In this document: positions 1 to 10,862 of the stretch, piece after piece
Layout: each line of letters begins with the position of its first letter
Numbering within the stretch: position 1 is the first letter of the stretch
From: Viola odorata
Taxonomy: Eukaryota > Streptophyta > Magnoliopsida > Malpighiales > Violaceae
Reading direction: 5' to 3'
Assembly (NCBI GenBank): GCA_963691705.1
Contig: OY829537.1
Span: 24,366,078-24,430,077 of the forward strand
DNA length: 64,000 nt
The notes under the pieces: model-generated
Databases searched by the model: none
Told to the model about the DNA's origin: nothing
Seen by the model: the letters and a program-made list of their open reading frames with translations, nothing else
Translations under genes and position numbers: made by a program

Positions 1-948
1 CTCCGTCTTCGTTTGGTTCGGAAATGCCTCACTTTTCCTCTAACGTGGTCTACACTGATGAGCTGTCGGGTTTCTCCTCCTATTAGCCTCATGGAACATT
101 CGGGCCCTAGGGAGGTTCCACTTCTAACCAGCCTCCCTCTCCTCCCGCCGTAGTCTTTGTTCCTTCCAATGCTTTCGTGCTTAAGCGCTTTGGTGAGGGG
201 ACGATAGTGTCCAATCTTCTGGCAGACGTAAGCTCATATAATGCCACTGGGCCTATCACTCATCAAGTGGATATAACTACGCTGCGTAGTGCAGGAATCA
301 CGGCCATGGGGGGCGATAACTCAGTTGTCACCGCTTCATTCTTAGCTGCCCATATGCTAATGTCTCCTGAAGAACGGAGCACTTTTGCTGCTGAGGGAGA
401 CGGAGAGCAAGCTGACCTGTTGCGCTCTAACCTTTTCACTGGTTTCCTCCAGTTTCATCACTATACCGAGCGCATGTCACGAAAGGCGGTTGACCTTGCC
501 GCTTTCGCAGCCAAGCTTTCACAGGAACAAGAGGAGAAATAGAGGATGCGGGAAGAGCAAGACAAGTGCATAAGGGCTCTGGAGGCAGCCAAAGAGGAAG
601 CAAGAGAGGCGAAGGAATAGTTGGCCGCTTCTAACGCTGCCCTGACAGCTGAGCAGTCAAAGAGTACTGCTCTCGAGGGAGAGAAAGCAGCCTTAGCGGA
701 AGAGAAAACAACTTTGATAGAAGAGAAAATGGCACTTGAGGTGGAGACAGTAATCAAGTGTCGGTGGTATGTTGAAAAGACGCTTCTATCATGGCTAACT
801 GTTTTGTGGAGATTCACGGGGAAGAATTTTACGATGGTGACGCTGTTTCTGACGCCTTTTTGAAGAATTCTTCCGATCTTAACGATGAGGGCTTCCACTT
901 GGCCAGATCGAATGGCTACCCAGAGCAAGGGATTTCAAAAGACCAGCA
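1..948 (+). pseudogene. Antisense ORF of element A, C-terminal part
   Basis: Plus-strand coding sequence antisense to A's gag-pol, cut by the window start. It is homologous to the last exon of the B gene at 13659-15969: a shared THQV motif followed by a leucine/glycine-spaced stretch (around 265-330), then an Ala/Glu/Lys-rich coiled-coil-like region, then a closing LN-D/E-EGF block near 880-900. In-frame stops at 540-542 and 618-620, and a probable frame change near 770-870, show that it is broken. The family function is unknown; similar antisense genes occur in Grande and Retand elements. No promoter is visible because the 5' part is missing. Confidence 0.7.
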
Positions 949-1604
949 GTAGGTAGGGTATTATCGCCCCCTTCTTTTTGTGAGGATTGAGCGTTACCCT
1001 TTTTGTTCATCTTTTGTGTATTTTTGTGACCCTTCATGGGTATTTGAACAATGACGCTTCTATAATATTAGCTTTCGTTGGTGCCATTTTTCTTTCCTGT
1101 ATTTCTTTTTCTTTGAATTTTTCGCAGCGCGGCCATCGCGCCCTTATCATCCTGATCATGTTAACGGACTTTGGCAGGTTCGACTTAACCACTGCTCGGC
1201 CCCGTCAGGGAGGGCACTCCAGAAAAAGAAGCATTCTTCCTTCTTCCTTTGATTAAAAGAGATAACGAACAGGGTCTTTAGGCCCATTCTTCAAGCCACG
1301 TCAAAATCTGCGCGATTGGCTTCACGTCTATTTTGTTGATGAGTTGCGCAATCCTATTATCGCCTTGAGTGTCACGATCTCCGTCAATCAGAGATATCCT
1401 ACACACTCTCAATTAATATCTGTTAGTAAGAGATATGCGATAACAGACACAAGTTTCCCGTAGGAGCCCTTCCGCTGCCATTATAGGGTACAGGTGTCAC
1501 TCATTATCGCTTTCTCAACTAGCTCACTTCACCAGGGATTCCACATCTGGTTACTCACTGGGATTTCGTGATTTTTCGCATTTCCATGATTAACCGGAAA
1601 GTGT
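949..1604. other. Non-coding 3' region of element A between antisense ORF and repeats
   Basis: No supportable gene. Parts match B at 15970-16500, for example the block around 1460-1485 (matching 16361-16385) and the block around 1530-1555 (matching 16440-16465), so this is conserved non-coding sequence of the Tat 3' region. Confidence 0.6.
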
Positions 1605-2255
1605 CTCTTCCTAGTGAGTCGTCTGATCAGGACAGGCCATCACAAGGTTAGGATTTTTTACTTTCGGTATTATCCTCGCATCCCGGAATTGTGCCCTTCC
1701 TTAGTGAGCTGTCTACATCAGCCCGGTCACAAGGATAGGATTTTCACTTCCAAGATGGAGTTGCTATCTCCCGGTGGCGTGCCTTACCTTAACGAGCTGT
1801 CTCCGCGAGAACAGTTGGTATAAGGGTCGGGCTTTTACCTCCAGGGATACCAGGGCGTGCCTCATCTTAGTGAGTCGTCTGATCAGGACCGACCATCACA
1901 AGGATAGGACTTTTCACTCCCGGGGGTGTCGGGGCGTGCCTCATCTTATGTCCCACACGTGGCTACCACAAGGATAGTACTTTTCACTCCCAATGCTAAA
2001 TATTAGGTGTGCCAGGGCATGCCCTCACTTAGTGAGTCATCTGATCAGGACCGACCATCACAAGGATAGGACGTTTCACTCCCGGGTGTGTCGGGGCGTG
2101 CCTCATCTTATGGCCCACACGTGGCTACCACAAGGATAGGACTTTTCACTCCCAACGCTAAATGTTAGGTGTGTCAGGGCGTGCCCTCACTTAGTGAGTC
2201 ATCTGATCAGGACCGACCATCACAAGGATAGGACTTTTCACTCCTGGCAACCTCT
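1605..2255. repeat. Tandem repeats in the 3' region of element A
   Basis: A module beginning near GTGAGTC.TCTGATCAGGAC and ending with CACAAGGATAGGACTTTTCA recurs at about 1612, 1867, 2030 and 2194, with shorter half-units between. The last three start about 163-164 bp apart, so the higher-order unit is about 164 bp, made of two diverged units of about 80 bp. Tandem repeats between integrase and the 3' LTR are typical of Tat/Ogre/Retand elements. Confidence 0.85.
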
Positions 2256-2372
2256 TTTTCACTTTCCTTTTATCATCTGCACACACACACGTAGCCACAA
2301 AACACAAAAAAGCTCATTACTCGAGCGTTATCATGGGCTAGGGCTATCGTTAGTAAAAGGTGCAGAGATAAA

Positions 2373-3629
2373 TCAAAGTCTAGCATGATATAATTTCAAA
2401 CGAGCGATATTCCAGGAGTTAGGTAAGGGGGTACCGTCGAGTGTCTCCAGATGGTACGCTCCTCTCCCGATAACACGGGTAACGCAGTACGGCCCTTCCC
2501 AGTTCGGACTGAGCTTCCCCCGGCGTTGACCAGTTGCTCGATGATCCCTGAGTACTAGGTTACCTTCTTTCAAAAGGCGTTCTCTAACGCACATATTGTG
2601 ATAACACGCCATCTTTTGCTTATAGTGCATCATTTTCAGAAGAGCTTCCTCTTGCAATTCGGGCAGCGCGTCAAGATTCGCACGCAACCTTTCCTCATTC
2701 AGCTCTTCTCTGAAGTAGGCCACTCGTAGGCTCATGGTACCAATCTCCACGGGCGTGACGACCTCAGTACCGAAAGCCAGTGCGAAGGGTGTCTCTCCTG
2801 TGCTGGTTTTCGTGGTCATGCGATATGCCCACATCACATACGGCAGCTCATCTGCCCACTTCTTCTTGGATCCTTCTAGGTTCTTCTTAACACCGTTAAG
2901 GACGGCTCGGTTTGTTACCTCAGCCTGACCATTGGTCTGCGGATGAGCCACGGAAGAGAACTTTTGCTCGATTCCAAACTCCACACATTGGTCTCTAAAG
3001 AATTGACTGGTGAATTGTGTTCCGTTATCGCTGACTAGCACGCAGGGAACTCCGAAGCGCATGATAACTTGGTGTTTGAAGAAACGCTAGATTTTTTCTG
3101 TCGTGATATTGGCAACCGCTTCAGCTTCCGCCCATTTGGTAAAGTAGTCTACCACCACGACCACAAACTTTAACTGAGACCTCGCCTTTGGAAACGGTCC
3201 AAGGATATCAATTCCCCATTTCGCGAAAGGACAAGGGGCGATAATGTCATAAATTTGTGTGGCAGGTTGCCGAGGAATCTTGGAGAATTCTTGACACTTT
3301 TGGCAAGTTCGTACGTAATCATGGCAGTCTTTCTGGATAGTAGGCCAGTAGAATCCTGATCGAAAGACCTGCGCGGCCAAGGTACCGCCGGATACATGCA
3401 TGCCGCAAATTCCTTCGTGGATTTCGCGGAGGGTATGAAGGCCTTCTTGCTCCGTTATGCATCTAGCAGCTGGATGGGAGAAACACCTCCGTATTAGTTC
3501 CCCGTTAAAGTATGTGCACCGTGCCGCTTGCTTTAGCACTTTCTTCTTCTCAACGTTATCCCCTGGCAGCTCGTCATGTTTCAAGTATTTTATGATGGGA
3601 ATTCTCCAGTCATTTTCACTTTCTTCCAC
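2373..3629 (-). pseudogene. Integrase of element A
   Basis: Catalyses strand transfer of element cDNA into the host genome. An N-terminal HHCC zinc-binding region (HTLREIHEG...CQKCQ) precedes the DD35E core: GIDILGPF (first Asp), VSDNGTQF (second Asp) and HPQTNGQAE (Glu). The C-terminal tail has a KLSPNWEGPY-type block and no chromodomain, as expected for Tat. A TAG replaces the Trp codon near 3090 (TGG is kept in B), splitting the frame at 3087/3062. Both parts are in the same frame. Confidence 0.92.
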
Positions 3630-4140
3630 GCAGAGCGTCGCCTATTCTTCCATAAAGGAAGGTACGGGTATCTCTCGGTAGTACACCCCTTTCGGTTTGG
3701 ATGCTTCCGGATTTGCTGCGAGTTTGGCGAGGTTGTCCGCCTCAGCGTTATCCTCTCAAGGAATGTGCTCGAAGCTGACTTGTATGCCATTTTTCTTTAT
3801 TTCTATCAACTCGCGTTTTACCTTAGCAAGGTATTGTACCATGATGGGCTCCCTAGCCTGAGAATGTCCCAGCACTTGGTCTATTATCAGCTTAGAGTCT
3901 CCACAGACTTTCAGCCGCAGATTTCCCAACCTCTCTGAGTCATGTATTCCCTTTATGGAGATGCTCTTTCCTATTCTAAGCCCGGCTAATAACGCTTCGT
4001 ACTCTGCAGCGTTATTAGACAACGGTTGTAGGATTCGGATCGTATATCGCACATGGATGCCATGAGGCCCACTCATGAAGATTCCAACCCCGGCAAGCTC
4101 TTGATTTTTGCGCCATCCACGTGGATGACCCACAGGTCGG
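3630..4140 (-). pseudogene. Archaeal-type second RNase H (aRNH) of element A
   Basis: Begins at the HVDGAK motif near 4120 and includes NNAAEYEALLAGL and CGDSKLIIDQV, the D-E-D pattern of the additional archaeal-like RNase H that Tat elements carry downstream of the usual RNase H. It would remove RNA from the RNA-DNA hybrid during reverse transcription. A frameshift near 4100 separates it from the upstream frame, and an in-frame TGA at 3756 (an Arg codon in B) cuts it. Confidence 0.8.
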
Positions 4141-5530
4141 TGTAGGTTTCAGGGAAGGGGAGATCCAACTCTTCTTTTTCCTTTTCTGTCAATTCTGTTA
4201 GTGGATCCGGCGTGAAGGTGCATTCCGCGATAAAGTCTGCTAGAATTTGAGCCTTCACAGACGGTCGGGATCGATAGTGCAATCCATATTGTTCAAGTTC
4301 AATGGCCCAAATCAGCATTCTCCCCGAGGATTCGGGTTTCTGAAATATCCTTTTTAAAGGTTGGTCCGTCAATACAATGACGGTATGAGCTTGAAAATAT
4401 CGACTCATTTTTCGCGTGGCTTGTATCAATGCGAATGCTATTTTCTCAATACGGGCGTATCTCAGCTCGGCATCCTTCAAGATGTGACTCACAAAGTATA
4501 CTGGGCGATGCGTGTGATTGTCATCTCGCACAAGGACCGCACTGACCACTTCGTCAGCAACCCCAAGGTATAAGTACAAGATATCGCCAGGCTCGGGTCT
4601 TGTCAACACCAAGTCAGAAGATAAATAGCCCTTTAGGCCCGCGAACGCTTCTTCGCATTCTATTGTCCATCCGAAGATGGCTTTCTTGCGTATAACCTTA
4701 AAAAAGGGGAGGCACCTCTCACCTTGCTTAGAGATAAACCGTCCCAGAGTGATAACAAGCCCAGTTAGCTTCTGTATCTCCTTTACAGTTTGAGGGGATA
4801 TCATGTCTTGGATGGCTTTGATCTTTGACGGGTTGGGTTGAATGCCCTTTTGACTAACCACGTAACCCAAAAATTTACCCGTTTGAAAGGCAAACATGCA
4901 CTTCCGAGGGTTCAGCTTCATCTGATATCGCTTCATCACTTCGAAGACTTCTGCCAGATCAGACAAGTGATCTTTGAAGCTTCGGATTTTGATCAGTATG
5001 TCGTCGATATACGCCTCTACGTTTCGCCCGATCTATTTTTCAAAGACTTGATTCGCCATTCGCTGGAAGGTGGCTCCAGCATTTTTCAACCCAAAAGGCA
5101 TCGCCGTGTAGCAATAAGTGGCCTTTGGAGTGATGAAAGCAGTTTTCTCTTCATCCTCCCTGGGCATGGGGATTTGATGGTACCCCGAGTTGGCATCTAG
5201 CGAGCTCAAATAGGCGTACCTGGAAGCCTGATCAACTAGCTGATCAATCCGAGGAAGTGGGTAACAATCTTTGGGGCAAGCGTCATTCAGATCTGTGAAA
5301 TCAATGCACATGCGCCACTCCCCGTTGGGCTTGGGAACCAGAGCAGGGTTAGCCAACCAGGTGGGATATTGCACTTCTCGAATAAAGCCAGCGTCGAGAA
5401 TTTTTGCAACTTCCCTTTCGACAGCCATTGCTTTTTTGGCAGAGAAAGCACGTCGTTTCTGCTGGACCGGTCTTGCGTCAGGGTTGACATTGAGTCGATG
5501 TTCTGCCACCTCTCGCAAGATACCAGGCAT
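4141..5530 (-). pseudogene. Reverse transcriptase and first RNase H of element A
   Basis: RT copies element RNA into DNA. Seen in order: LDANSGYHQIPM, MPFGLKNAGATFQRM and the catalytic AYIDDILIK box (around 4991-5013), then the connection and first RNase H region (RPVYFVSHVLK-type block, LTDQPL, LADFIAEC). An in-frame TAG at 5031-5033 corresponds to a Gln codon in B. The first RNase H reads LYLYLGVADE where a functional one has TDAS, so its first catalytic Asp appears lost. Confidence 0.93.
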
Positions 5531-6300
5531 GTCGGATGGTTTCCATGCAAACTCTCATTTGCATTTATTCAACAGTCAGGCTAACTAAAAGTTTTCCTCT
5601 GGACTGAGGTTATCGCTAACCAGAAATACGACCCCATCCACCCCGTTGACAGGGACGTGAGTCATCTTGTCTACGAGCTGAGTGCATTTCTCATCATTTT
5701 GTTCATATGGATCAACTGTCACGCATACATACCTATCGCAACTCTTCTGAGTCATGAGCAGGTAGCATTCAGCTGCTAACTTCTGATTACCCCGGACTGA
5801 GACCACACAGTCCCAGGATGGATACTTCAACTTCAGGTGCTTTTGCGATACCGCTGTTCCGAAACGGTTGAGGAATGGCCGCCCCAATATGGCGTTATAA
5901 GGCAGATTTAGATCCACCACCAAGAATAAAAGCTCCTCTGACCGTTTGGAGGTATCTTCCTTGAAATATACAGGCAAAGTGGTTACTCCAGTCACTGGAA
6001 TGGGGACTCCGTCTACTCTGATAATGGGTTTTTTACACGGCGTAAGCTCGTTATCTAGACGCTTCAGGAGATTGTAAGCTTCCAGTGAAAATAAGTTTAC
6101 GGCGCTTCCGTTGTCAACCAGAGTTCTTCTAACTCCATGGCTGGCGATAATGGGTGTAACTACTAACGCATCATTGTGTGGATATACCACGTCATTCTCG
6201 TCTTCTTCAGAGAAGGACAATATCATACGATCTAAGGCGCTTATCGCCTCACTCTTGATCGACACTGCTCGCTCGCTTCCGCTTAGCCCCTGACGAGGGT
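5531..6300 (-). pseudogene. Aspartic protease of element A
   Basis: Cleaves the Gag-Pol polyprotein. The active-site motif LVDNGSAVNLF (about 6100-6127) corresponds to the retropepsin D-[ST]-G box, here Asn-Gly in place of Ser/Thr-Gly as in other Tat copies. Downstream, YNAILGRPFLNRF is the conserved GRPFL block. Stops near 5583-5585 separate it from RT. Confidence 0.85.
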
Positions 6301-7606
6301 GACAGCTGTGCGGACTCATCCAAATAAGGTGTGCCTCCCGCAATGATGTTGATGATGGGTACATCTTCGTCGTTAATCGAGAGAGTTTCTCTATCTCTTC
6401 CGGCAAGACCTGCGTCATTGCCGAGGACACGGGAAGGTGTTGGTCTGTCGTCGGCTACTCTGTTTGCTGAGTTATTCTTAGCCTCTTCTCGTGTTTTGAT
6501 AGCAAATTCTCCCAGATAACCTTCTTCAACTAGGCGTTCTATCGCTAATTTGAGCTCTCTACATATTTCCGTAGAATGTCCTTTGGCCTTGTGAAATTTG
6601 CAGTAAGCGTTTTCTCTTCTTCCCAAGGTTACCCCCGGCCTTACAAGGCCTGGATAACGGATGGGTAGATTCCACTGTTCCACTATCACTAGTATTTCTG
6701 CCCTGGGTAAGATGAAAGAAGGAAGGTCTGAGTCATGTACTCGTCCCTTAGGGGGATCTCCCTATCGGTGCGTTGAGGAATCACCAGACTTTCCCTTTGA
6801 GGAGTTACCTCTTCTTCGGTTAGAGGTCCTGGGAATGTGATCATTTCGCTGACTGTAATCATCGACGAACCGATCTTCAGAAGTAGTAGGAACAGGAGCA
6901 TTATGGACTGGAGGCATAGCTGGCGACATGTTCCGAATCATGTCCCTATTCTCTTCCTCTTCCATCCTCGCATAGTTGTGGGCTTTCAGCCTTAACGCAT
7001 CTAAGGTTGCTGGCGGGTCAACCATTAAAGCATCTCTAAGCTTTCCATAACAACAGTTTCGCTTTAAGGCTTCTATGGCGAAATCAACCGTTACACCTGG
7101 CGTTAGCGACATCTCGGTGTTGAAATAATGGAGGAAGCTCCTCAAGGATTCCTGAGGTTTTCCGTGTAGGTCGAACAAGGCAGCAGCAGACTTCCTGATA
7201 GGGACTGCGGTGCTGAATCGACTGCTGAATTTAGATTCTAACTGCGAGAAGCTGTCAATAGACCCACCCGGAAGACCTTCAAACCATAAGCGCGCGACCC
7301 CTGACAGGGTCATTACAAATATCTGACATAAAGCAGCGTCATTATGGGTCTGAAATTGCACAAAGTCCTTCACTTTGTTAAGGTGAGAAATGGGATCTCT
7401 AGTGCCATCATAGGATTCTGAGGAGAGCTTCACATGCCTACTGACTCTGTGACGCCTTATGCGTAGGCTAAAGGGGTGGCCAGAAGTATCATCAAGAATT
7501 TCACGTGTATGCCGAGGTGGGGATACCTCCAAATGATGCCTACGATCTCGCGGATCTCTAATATGATGTCGCCTAGGAGTCAGACTGCGACTCCTTGGTG
7601 AGAGAG
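6301..7606 (-). pseudogene. Gag (C-terminal two thirds) of element A
   Basis: Capsid/nucleocapsid protein. It contains the retrotransposon gag domain (ALCQIFVMTLSGVARLWFEGL, then SQLESKFSSRFS) and a zinc-knuckle-like CKFHKAKGHSTEIC near 6580. The frame is open from the B insertion junction at 7606 to 6762, then shifts near 6770 and back near 6690. The open frame runs into B's LTR to 7688, but those 27 residues are LTR-derived and not part of Gag. The N-terminal third is at 23529-24157. Confidence 0.9.
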
Positions 7607-8127
7607 TGATAGATTCAATGTCGATTTGATAGGACTTAGTGTCGTGTCTGATCGGAACGGCGGCGATCGGTGTCGGGTGTACCTGCAAAGCGCCGGAGGG
7701 GGAGCTCCGGCGTAGACACTCCGATGCTTAAGTCAGTTTAGGGGTATGAATTAACCAGAGGTTCTGCTAGATGATCTCGATCTTACCTTCTGTTTGAAAA
7801 GTAGGGGTATTTATAGGCCTTTATGGCGATACCTGGCGATAACAGTCCAGGCGATGTCTGATGATGACGTCACGAGCTATACCAGTAGGTGACGTCATGA
7901 GCGATATCTGACGGGGGTGCTGGAAGCGATAACCTCGGGGATTCCTAGGCTGGGATGGTGCCATGCGTATAGAGACGCGTGAGTCCCCCCTCCGCTGATG
8001 TCGACCATCCTAGGAATCCTTTGCTGATCTCTGGGCGATATGAAGAGATATTATGGGACTTATGGGAATCCGTCCGGCAGGAGCCGCAAGTGTAGTAACA
8101 CCATTAGGGTTGTCTTGATTGTTATCA
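7607..8127 (-). repeat. 3' LTR of element B
   Basis: 521 bp, TG...CA on the minus strand, aligning end to end with 23007-23528. It retains the TATA box (7805-7818), the two TGACGTCA sites (7865-7872, 7890-7897) and the GC-rich hairpin (7691-7712). The sequence just outside it, where a polypurine tract is expected (8128-8150), is not purine-rich on the element strand. Confidence 0.95.
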
Positions 8128-9062
8128 TAAGCCCAACTGAAAACGAGCCAGAGTGTTTACCAAGGGCTGTCACTCCCTGTCCACGTCTGGACTCTTAGGT
8201 GAGGGTTCGTTCTTTCCTGAGGTGATATGTTCGCGGGACCTTCAGACTTCTTCGACTGCCCAACGCTGATCGATTTTAAGTGATGAGCTGGAGTTTAAAT
8301 CTGAAGCTTTCCACCGAACAAGCTGCTTCCGTCCTTCATTCTCGTCTAGAGGCCTGTTCTCCTGAGGCGTCAAGAGATTCACGAGAGACGCCGTTATTAC
8401 ATTCGTAATTACGAGGGCATTGCTTTCGCCCAGCGATGTTATTCTGTTTGGCCTCTTAGCAGGGCTTATGAAGTCGCAACTTTACTCGTGTCGTGGGAGA
8501 GCTGCTGACGGGCCACTTGCGACACCGTCAAGGACTGCAACTAGGTCATGCCGTGGGCTCACACGTTCCAGGTCCATCCTCTTTCCAAGTGTACTGCAAA
8601 CACATAGGGGAGATAGGTACTTATGGAGAAGTTAGCAAACTTTGTACTTACAGGGATTTGAGGTCACGCGGGCCCTGTCTTTGTTTTCCTCTTAAGGAAA
8701 CAACGATATCAACGTGGTTTTACGCCATCAGCTGCCTACGATTAGCGCAGCTTTATACCACTAGATGCTTGTGATGTCGACGAGGTTTTATGCATCTAGG
8801 GCTACCTGCGACACCAACGCGGCCTTACACTGTGGATACCGGTAACCATATGGCTTGTACGTCATGGCTACCCGTAATATCGTGCCTTTTCGCATTTTTC
8901 CAGATGCTATCTCGCACCCCTTCAAACATCTGTATCGCGGATAGTATACGAACATCGACCTTTGCTTCTGCTTCCGGCTTATCAGTCCTTAAGGGTGACG
9001 AGATGGCTCGCCTTTTGAGGGCCTCCTTTTTCTTTTCCATGCCCCCCCCCCCTCTTGGAGCC
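8128..9062. other. Non-coding stretch of element B next to the 3' LTR
   Basis: No convincing gene. It is probably the upstream region of the antisense gene at 9119. The first 18 bases (AGCCCAACTGAAAACGA) recur with two differences at about 9652-9670, upstream of the next antisense gene. Confidence 0.5.
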
Positions 9063-9069
9063 TATAAAT
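9063..9069 (+). promoter_or_regulatory. TATA box of antisense unit 1
   Basis: TATAAAT in a GC-rich setting, 50 bp before the ATG at 9119, leaving room for a 5' UTR of about 25 nt. With the AATAAA downstream it frames a compact plus-strand transcription unit. Confidence 0.55.
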
Positions 9070-9118
9070 CGGGGAGCTTCATCCACCCACGTTCTCCTCA
9101 TCTCTCGCAACTTGCATC

Positions 9119-9496
9119 ATGGATCATTTGACTAAAAACTTTCTCCTTTCCAAGGGTCATTCTCTCAAGAACCTCAATGATGGTGACGTCGGGTTCCTGG
9201 AGAACATGCTGGTCAAGACTTCTGAGGACATCCTAGAGCTGCAAGGGATGTTGACCCCACTCCATTCCAGGCTAGGAGCCACGTCTCTGGAGGATTTCAG
9301 TCCTTTGGAGACCGTGTCGAGGTTGGCCACCTCCATCGCTCGGATTTAGGTGGTGATCGCCATGCTGCAGCAGTGCAAGGATATGCTGGGGTGCTGCTTG
9401 AAGGGGATGAGAGCCACCTCCCATGATCTAATTCTGGTCATGGACTCACTGAGAGACATTCCCGAAATACCAGATGACGCCGGCTCTGATGCCTGA
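9119..9496 (+). pseudogene. Antisense unit 1 of element B: small helical protein (125 codons) with one internal stop
   Basis: Plus-strand ORF opposite to B's gag-pol. ATG at 9119 follows a TATA box by 50 bp. The frame is open for 76 codons, hits one TAG at 9347-9349, then stays open to TGA at 9494-9496. The protein is rich in Leu, Asp and Glu with repeated ED-I-L blocks, likely helical, with an acidic C-terminus. I do not recognise the family. The single stop in an otherwise open frame points to recent loss in this copy or to a translated short form. Confidence 0.5.
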
Positions 9497-9564
9497 TAGC
9501 GGTGGCGCCCCTTTTTTCCTTTTCCCCGTGTCATGTAACTGTACTTTCTCGGCCATTAGGCCAT

Positions 9565-9570
9565 AATAAA
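9565..9570 (+). terminator. Polyadenylation signal of antisense unit 1
   Basis: AATAAA followed directly by TAAAC, about 70 bp after the stop at 9496. It is placed as expected for the 3' end of the small plus-strand gene. Confidence 0.5.
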
Positions 9571-9886
9571 TAAACTGTTTCTATTATGCCACTTCGCAAC
9601 TGTTCTTCTTCTTTAATACACCCTTTATCTTTTTTCCATTGGAGATATTCTTAGCCCAATCTGAAAATGACTCAGCCACTGGGTAGTTTTCTGGCTGGTT
9701 GTTCTACATTAAATCTACGCCGCCATTGTCCTGGCAACTGATTGGCCGATTTTGTAGTTTTCCTTGATTCATGCGAAAGTTCAACAGACGTGACGGCAAA
9801 TCCATATTTACACCCCAGGCTGTACACGTGTCTACCTTCAAGAGTTGGGTTGGAAGACCGAAGATCCCTTTTTTCTGATTTTCTGG

Positions 9887-9896
9887 CTATTTAAGG
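9887..9896 (+). promoter_or_regulatory. TATA-like box of antisense unit 2
   Basis: CTATTTAAGG lies 70 bp before the ATG at 9967, followed by a pyrimidine-rich leader. The 9571-9886 interval has no gene and probably holds the promoter. Confidence 0.45.
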
Positions 9897-9966
9897 GGAT
9901 CCTCTTTCCCTTGTTTTTATTCACCTCCTCGTTCGTTTTTTCCTTTGATAAGTAATCTGTGATCTC

Positions 9967-10398
9967 ATGGCTGATTCTCATTTTTTAGATACGTTCGCAC
10001 GAGATTCTCCACCAACTCCTCCGACTTCTCCCGATTCGGACAATCCTCCTCCGTCGCCTCCTTGGAGGTCGCCTGTTCGCCGTCGGTGTCGCAAGAGGCG
10101 GAGGAAAAATGCTGCGGAGGCATCTAGATCGTTCTTCGATTCTCTTGCCTCTTTTTCCACGAAGGGGAAAGATACGTCCTTCCTTCCTAGTGAGTCACCA
10201 CAATGGGCTCCCTCTGCCTGTTCAGTCATTTAAGCGGTATCGCCAGCTGTCAAGGAGGGGTCAGATCGATCATCCGCTCGCGCGGGGGAGAGGGGTGAGA
10301 AACCTTTCCCTTTCGCTGGCGAGGATCCATCGCTTTTAGGTGAGGATGATGATGACGTGGTCTACTGTTATGGCGTCTCCTGGTCTGACGACGAATAG
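9967..10398 (+). pseudogene. Antisense unit 2 of element B: small Pro-rich, basic-then-acidic protein with one internal stop
   Basis: ATG at 9967. The N-terminus is rich in Pro/Ser/Asp, followed by an arginine/lysine cluster around residues 38-48 that looks like a nuclear localisation signal. A TAA at 10231-10233 interrupts the frame, which then stays open to TAG at 10396-10398, giving 143 codons with an acidic, Asp-rich C-terminus ending in Ser-Asp-Asp-Glu. I do not recognise the family. It sits between its own TATA-like box and AATAAAA. A nuclear role is an inference from the basic cluster only. Confidence 0.45.
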
Positions 10399-10446
10399 TT
10401 GGGCATATCATGCCTCCTTTGTAGATGTCGTATGGCTCTTCTAAAA

Positions 10447-10453
10447 TAATAAA
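10447..10453 (+). terminator. Polyadenylation signal of antisense unit 2
   Basis: AATAAAA about 50 bp downstream of the stop at 10398, in an AT-rich spot within otherwise mixed sequence. Confidence 0.4.
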
Positions 10454-10665
10454 ATGACGTTTTATTTTCTTTTTGCTCTCCGGTCGCTTTTCTCCCTTCG
10501 TGTTTCCAGGATTATCGCGGAAATGTGCCTTTCGCTGGATGCGACTGCCTTTCAGTTTTCAATCCGTAACTGTCTTTTCTCAAGAGACATTGATGACTGC
10601 CCACGCGTCCTTTTCCACTCTGCACGTGTTTTATTTTCACAGGCTGCTTCTTCTTTAGGTTTTAC

Positions 10666-10675
10666 CTTTATAAGG
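10666..10675 (+). promoter_or_regulatory. TATA-like box of antisense unit 3
   Basis: CTTTATAAGG about 190 bp before the ATG at 10863. The leader between is pyrimidine-rich with splice-acceptor-like CAG sites, so a short 5' UTR intron is possible. Confidence 0.4.
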
Positions 10676-10862
10676 AATTCGCTCTTCTCTTTTAGTACTT
10701 TTGCTAATATTTCGAAATTCTTCGCATTCTCTCTCTTCTGTGCTTTTTTCTTCTCGAGGGGTTTACTGCGATTGCTCACCGGTGCCGACGACCGGTTCAC
10801 TGGTTCTCTGTTCCAGGTATTTTTGTTTCTCTATCGCCATAGCTTTACTTTTCCAGTTCATT

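Larger units (their letters stand above)
1..7606 (-). mobile_element. Element A: Tat-lineage Ty3/Gypsy retrotransposon, 3' portion
   Basis: Gag-protease-RT-RNase H-RNase H-integrase domains run in order from 7606 down to 2373 on the minus strand, followed by tandem repeats and a plus-strand (antisense) ORF that reaches the window edge. The second, archaeal-type RNase H and the antisense ORF are hallmarks of the plant Tat lineage. The missing gag N-terminus and 5' LTR lie at 23529-24760 on the far side of element B, which is inserted in A's gag. The 3' LTR is outside the window. Numerous stops and frameshifts make this a dead copy. Confidence 0.9.

Noticed and set aside
1605..2255. CRISPR-like repeated blocks
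   Set aside because: Repeats are contiguous and diverged, with no unique spacers of regular length, and sit in a plant retrotransposon.
7607..7688. Apparent N-terminus of element A's Gag
   Set aside because: These codons lie within the 3' LTR of element B; the true N-terminus is at 23529-24157.
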